Translations under genes and position numbers: made by a program | The notes under the pieces: generated by a model | What the model saw: only the letters and a program-made list of their open reading frames with translations | What the model was told of the DNA's origin: nothing | The model's database searches: none | Part shown: positions 61,376-64,000 of the stretch, piece after piece | How positions within the stretch are numbered: the stretch's first letter is position 1 | How the letters are laid out: the number at the start of each line of letters is the position of its first letter | Assembly: GCA_942491935.1 (NCBI GenBank) | Contig: CALOCZ010000066.1 | Location: 186,001 to 250,000 of the forward strand | Source: JAGTVG01 sp942491935 | GTDB lineage: Bacteria; Bacteroidota; Bacteroidia; Cytophagales; Cyclobacteriaceae | DNA length: 64,000 bases | Reading direction: 5' to 3'

Positions 61376-62242
61376 TTAAAACTTCATTGGAATTATTGCT
61401 GATACCCTTTTCTGGTATTTATCATAATCTGTTTTTGATTTTACCAGTCTTTTTTCCATCATTGGTATGCTTATAAACTTAAATAAAATCATCATTGCGA
61501 TAAATCCAATAGCCGTCCAGGCATTCTCCTTAAATTGATCTCCGATAGCAAAAAAGAACAATCCGAACCAGAACAGGATCTCGCCAAAATAATTTGGATG
61601 GCGCGATACTGACCAAAGGCCTTTTTCCATATTGGCGCCTTTTACCTGGTTGGTGGACTTGAATTTTCTAAGTTGCTCATCAGACAGATATTCAATTTCT
61701 ACTGCCGCCAGACAAATAATCAAACCTATTATGTCAAAAAATCCTATAGCTACAGTCATCTCAGATGCTACAAAAACTGGTAACATACCTAAGAATACGA
61801 TTAATGTCGGGAACAAATGTATACCCAAAAAGCTGATCAGCCAGAATAGAGGACCGGAATCTTCAGCCAGTTTCTTATACCTCCAATCCTCGTGTGTAAG
61901 ATCCGGCCAGCTTCTTATCCAATTGATTGTTAAACGCATACTCCAGATTGAGATGGCCACAAGAATTAAAATATGCCTTGTATGATTGCCATCCGGGAAC
62001 ATATATATCCAGTATAAGGCAATAGGCACAGGTATCAAACTCCAGTAAGGATCGTATAAGGAGGAATTTCCGGACATCAGGCTAAATAGAAATATGATAA
62101 CCGTTGCGATAACATCAGCGATTAGCATATTTAAAATTTCAGAAGATGATTGAATATGATCCAGGGATAATTTTCCTGCATAAATGGCTATGATATAAGC
62201 TATTATTACATAAGCGTAAGAAAAGACAGCGTTTTTTTTCAT
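61376..62242 (-). CDS. DUF1295 membrane protein (steroid 5-alpha-reductase-like)
   Basis: The protein of 288 residues (from ATG 62242) has about seven membrane segments. The DUF1295 hallmarks are SLYDPYWSLIPVPIALYW near 80 and the C-terminal GLWSVSRHPNYFGEILFWFG near 215, the cofactor-binding segment shared with steroid reductases and isoprenylcysteine methyltransferase-like enzymes. A likely NADPH-dependent reductase at the cytoplasmic membrane, substrate unknown. A TTG 57 bases upstream would add 19 residues, but the ATG start MKKNAVFSYAYVIIAY places the first helix normally, so I prefer it. Confidence 0.82.
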   Translation of the reverse strand: MKKNAVFSYAYVIIAYIIAIYAGKLSLDHIQSSSEILNMLIADVIATVIIFLFSLMSGNSSLYDPYWSLIPVPIALYWIYMFPDGNHTRHILILVAISIWSMRLTINWIRSWPDLTHEDWRYKKLAEDSGPLFWLISFLGIHLFPTLIVFLGMLPVFVASEMTVAIGFFDIIGLIICLAAVEIEYLSDEQLRKFKSTNQVKGANMEKGLWSVSRHPNYFGEILFWFGLFFFAIGDQFKENAWTAIGFIAMMILFKFISIPMMEKRLVKSKTDYDKYQKRVSAIIPMKF

Positions 62243-62439
62243 ACTTGTTTGTATTCCATTAATTTTGAAAATGATGGAAATCTGCGATTTTAATTTCAAA
62301 TCACGGATTTTTTAATGCCCAAACCTACTATAAGCGGAAATTCCCGACAAATTTTTCTGACTTTATTATAAAGTTTAGGCTCAAATGAAGCGTCAAAGAT
62401 AAATGATTATAGTAGATTAAAATAATTTTTATAGATCGT

Positions 62440-63558
62440 ATGGCCAAATTTAAATTACCGCCAATATCACCCTTGATAGGAAGCCACCCAATTAGTTTTA
62501 TTAAGACCTTATGGGGTAGGAAAATAGAAGGGAAATATTTTCTAAAAACTTTTTTGACATCTATTGTGGTTTTTATATCATCCCTTTTTCAGTGGTATGA
62601 GAAAATATATTTTAATATAAAGTGTAAAAGATATAAACTTAAATCCGATCCAATTTTTATTATAGGCCATTGGCGTACCGGGACCACTTTTTTACATAAT
62701 CTTTTGTCCCATGATCCACAGATGGGATATGTAACTACCTATCAGACAGTATTCCCCAACAACCTGAAAAGCAAATTTCTTTTCAAGACGATTATGCGAT
62801 CACTGATCCCGGAGAAAAGACCAGGAGATAATGTCAGATTAAACGTAGCCTTTCCCCAGGAAGAAGAATTTGCTTTAACCAATATCAATTCTTGGAATTA
62901 TTACCAGTTCATGTATTTCCCGGAAGACTATGCCGAATATTACAACAAATATATCCGGATGGATGGCATGTCAGATCGGGTATACTCCAGTTGGAAGAAG
63001 GATTACGTAAGGATGGTCAAGAAAGCCATGATCAATACTGGCGGAAACATCCCCTTGTTAAAAAATCCTTGTAACACAGGCCGGATAAAGGTGATGCTTG
63101 ATATGTATCCCGCAGCAAAGTTCATCGTTATACTACGTAATCCGGTAATTGTTTTCCTGTCCTCCAAGAAGTTTTTCACTGAGCTTTTGCCAACTTTATG
63201 GTTTCAAACAGCCACTGAAGAAGAATTGGAAGAAATGATATTCAGTATATATGATCAAATGATCAATGATTACCTGGAAACTAAAGCTCTTATTCCTGCT
63301 GAGAACCTGATCGAAATCAAATTCGAAGAATATGAAAAAGAGCCTTTGAATTTTCTGAAGAACCTTTATGATCAATTCAGGATACCGGACTTCGCGAAAG
63401 TAAAGCCAGTGCTACAAACATATATTGAGAGTATGTCAGGATACCGGAAAAATACCTATGTGATTTCAAGAACTCTTTTAGATAAGATCATCGATCGCTG
63501 GGGCTTTTCCATGGAACTCTGGGATTACAAAGTGCCTGAGAATATTGAGGTAGAATAG
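62440..63558 (+). CDS. PAPS-dependent sulfotransferase family protein
   Basis: The 372-residue protein has the PAPS 5'-phosphosulfate loop in FIIGHWRTGTTFLHNLLS near residue 75 and the 3'-phosphate-binding segment in AAKFIVILRNPVIVFLSSKK near 226. It lacks a signal peptide, though a hydrophobic stretch (LTSIVVFISSLFQWYEKIYF, about 38-57) could bind a membrane. The general layout fits family-3 bacterial sulfotransferases, which move sulfate from PAPS to a hydroxyl of a lipid, sugar or small molecule. The acceptor is unknown. No cysteine-sulfate assimilation genes lie in the window. The ATG start is the only reasonable one. Confidence 0.82.
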   Translation: MAKFKLPPISPLIGSHPISFIKTLWGRKIEGKYFLKTFLTSIVVFISSLFQWYEKIYFNIKCKRYKLKSDPIFIIGHWRTGTTFLHNLLSHDPQMGYVTTYQTVFPNNLKSKFLFKTIMRSLIPEKRPGDNVRLNVAFPQEEEFALTNINSWNYYQFMYFPEDYAEYYNKYIRMDGMSDRVYSSWKKDYVRMVKKAMINTGGNIPLLKNPCNTGRIKVMLDMYPAAKFIVILRNPVIVFLSSKKFFTELLPTLWFQTATEEELEEMIFSIYDQMINDYLETKALIPAENLIEIKFEEYEKEPLNFLKNLYDQFRIPDFAKVKPVLQTYIESMSGYRKNTYVISRTLLDKIIDRWGFSMELWDYKVPENIEVE

Positions 63559-63611
63559 GTTTTCTGAATATAGCTGGTCAAAAAAATATACCCGAAAAAA
63601 AAGTATCAACC

Positions 63612-63653
63612 AAAAAAAATCCCGTCCGAAACAGCATCTGTTAACAAACGGGA
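63612..63653 (-). terminator. Intrinsic terminator for the minus-strand gene at the right edge
   Basis: Outer arms ATCCCGT and ACGGGAT flank an inner AACAG/CTGTT pairing. Read on the minus strand a run of T bases follows, so it should end the transcript entering from the right edge. On the plus strand no T-run follows; that side shows only the A-run. Confidence 0.7.
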
Positions 63654-63676
63654 TAAAATCGTTAAAGGATATTTTT

Positions 63677-64000
63677 TTACATTGGCTCTGCCACTTGAGT
63701 AAATTCAATCTCAGCGCCAACTAATTGAATAATCGGGAAATCGACCTCTTCAAATCCAGGTATTGCTCCTAATAAAGTATTAGGCATAGGAACGCCAGCA
63801 ATGGTTCCATTAATTACAGCACCTGTCTTTGTTACATCTGTAACTGTAAGTACAAATCCCTGAGGCGGTACAACAGTAGAATTCAGAGTTAACGTAAGTG
63901 TAGTTAAGTCGCTGTTTTCACTCCATGATCCTGCATCTACGCCATCTTTATCTGATTCACTACCTATGCAAACAAAATACAATTTACCATCCGTAGCCAT
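63677..64000 (-). CDS. C-terminal part of an unrecognised protein (cut by the window edge)
   Basis: An open frame of 107 residues ends at 63677 and reaches the last base of the window. A Met codon falls exactly at the edge, so the real start may lie outside. The sequence is low in Lys and Cys, rich in Thr and Val and strand-like: DLTTLTLTLNSTVVPPQGF, VLTVTDVTKTGAVINGT, PIIQLVGAEIEFTQVAEPM. It looks like the end of a secreted or surface beta-sandwich protein, but I cannot assign a family. A hairpin with a T-run lies 24 bases after its stop. Confidence 0.55.
   Translation of the reverse strand: MATDGKLYFVCIGSESDKDGVDAGSWSENSDLTTLTLTLNSTVVPPQGFVLTVTDVTKTGAVINGTIAGVPMPNTLLGAIPGFEEVDFPIIQLVGAEIEFTQVAEPM

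Overview
The window looks like the chromosome of a marine or sediment Bacteroidota, probably of the Cytophagales type. Signs for this are a type IX secretion (T9SS) sorting domain with tandem YDG/MBG modules, a TonB receptor next to a DUF4249 lipoprotein, a VPS10/BNR-propeller protein, a TPR-linked class III cyclase, heme-binding domain proteins with one CxxCH each, and upstream boxes of the Bacteroidota TAnnTTTG type. The genes are mostly metabolic. I see no phage, insertion sequence or CRISPR array.

Layout. 1-7679, almost all minus strand: the edge of an SLC13-type permease, AMP nucleosidase, an orphan HsdR-N nuclease-fold protein, a four-gene Na+-translocating methylmalonyl-CoA decarboxylase operon, a cytochrome c/SCO pair and a MOSC protein. 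7779-14969: a HAD phosphatase overlapping an M42 peptidase, two heme-binding proteins, a large secreted propeller protein, ACP phosphodiesterase and a membrane J-domain protein. 14985-25509: a PaaN-like aldehyde dehydrogenase, CinA, an E2 acyltransferase, a pta-hbd-ackA operon whose pta carries an in-frame amber codon, an EI24 protein and a succinate-semialdehyde dehydrogenase. 25511-41937: YdcF, a large ABCG-like transporter, small secreted proteins, an HDAC-like deacetylase overlapping ComEC, GNAT overlapping PhoH, a SAM hydrolase, tRNA-Leu, an SDR/DUF2867 protein, and a cyclic-nucleotide-binding protein paired with an FAD oxidoreductase.

42365-48767 is one giant surface-protein gene: subtilase, then a hexapeptide repeat region, MBG/YDG repeats and a T9SS tail. 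It is split by five small frameshifts. It is followed by a predicted adenylate cyclase, small proteins, and a three-gene outer-membrane module (plug/MG2-like secreted protein, TonB receptor, DUF4249 lipoprotein). The window ends with a calcium-type P-ATPase, a DUF1295 membrane protein, a sulfotransferase and an unfinished minus-strand gene.

How the genes fit together. The decarboxylase operon would couple methylmalonyl-CoA decarboxylation to sodium export. The pta-hbd-ackA operon would handle acetyl-CoA/acetate exchange if the amber codon is not real or is read through. The predicted adenylate cyclase and the cNMP-binding protein suggest local cyclic-nucleotide signalling, but this is inference. 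The most unusual items are the amber codon in pta, the (NAKSFI)n repeats in the frameshifted surface protease, and a PaaN homologue with Gly where the catalytic Cys is expected.
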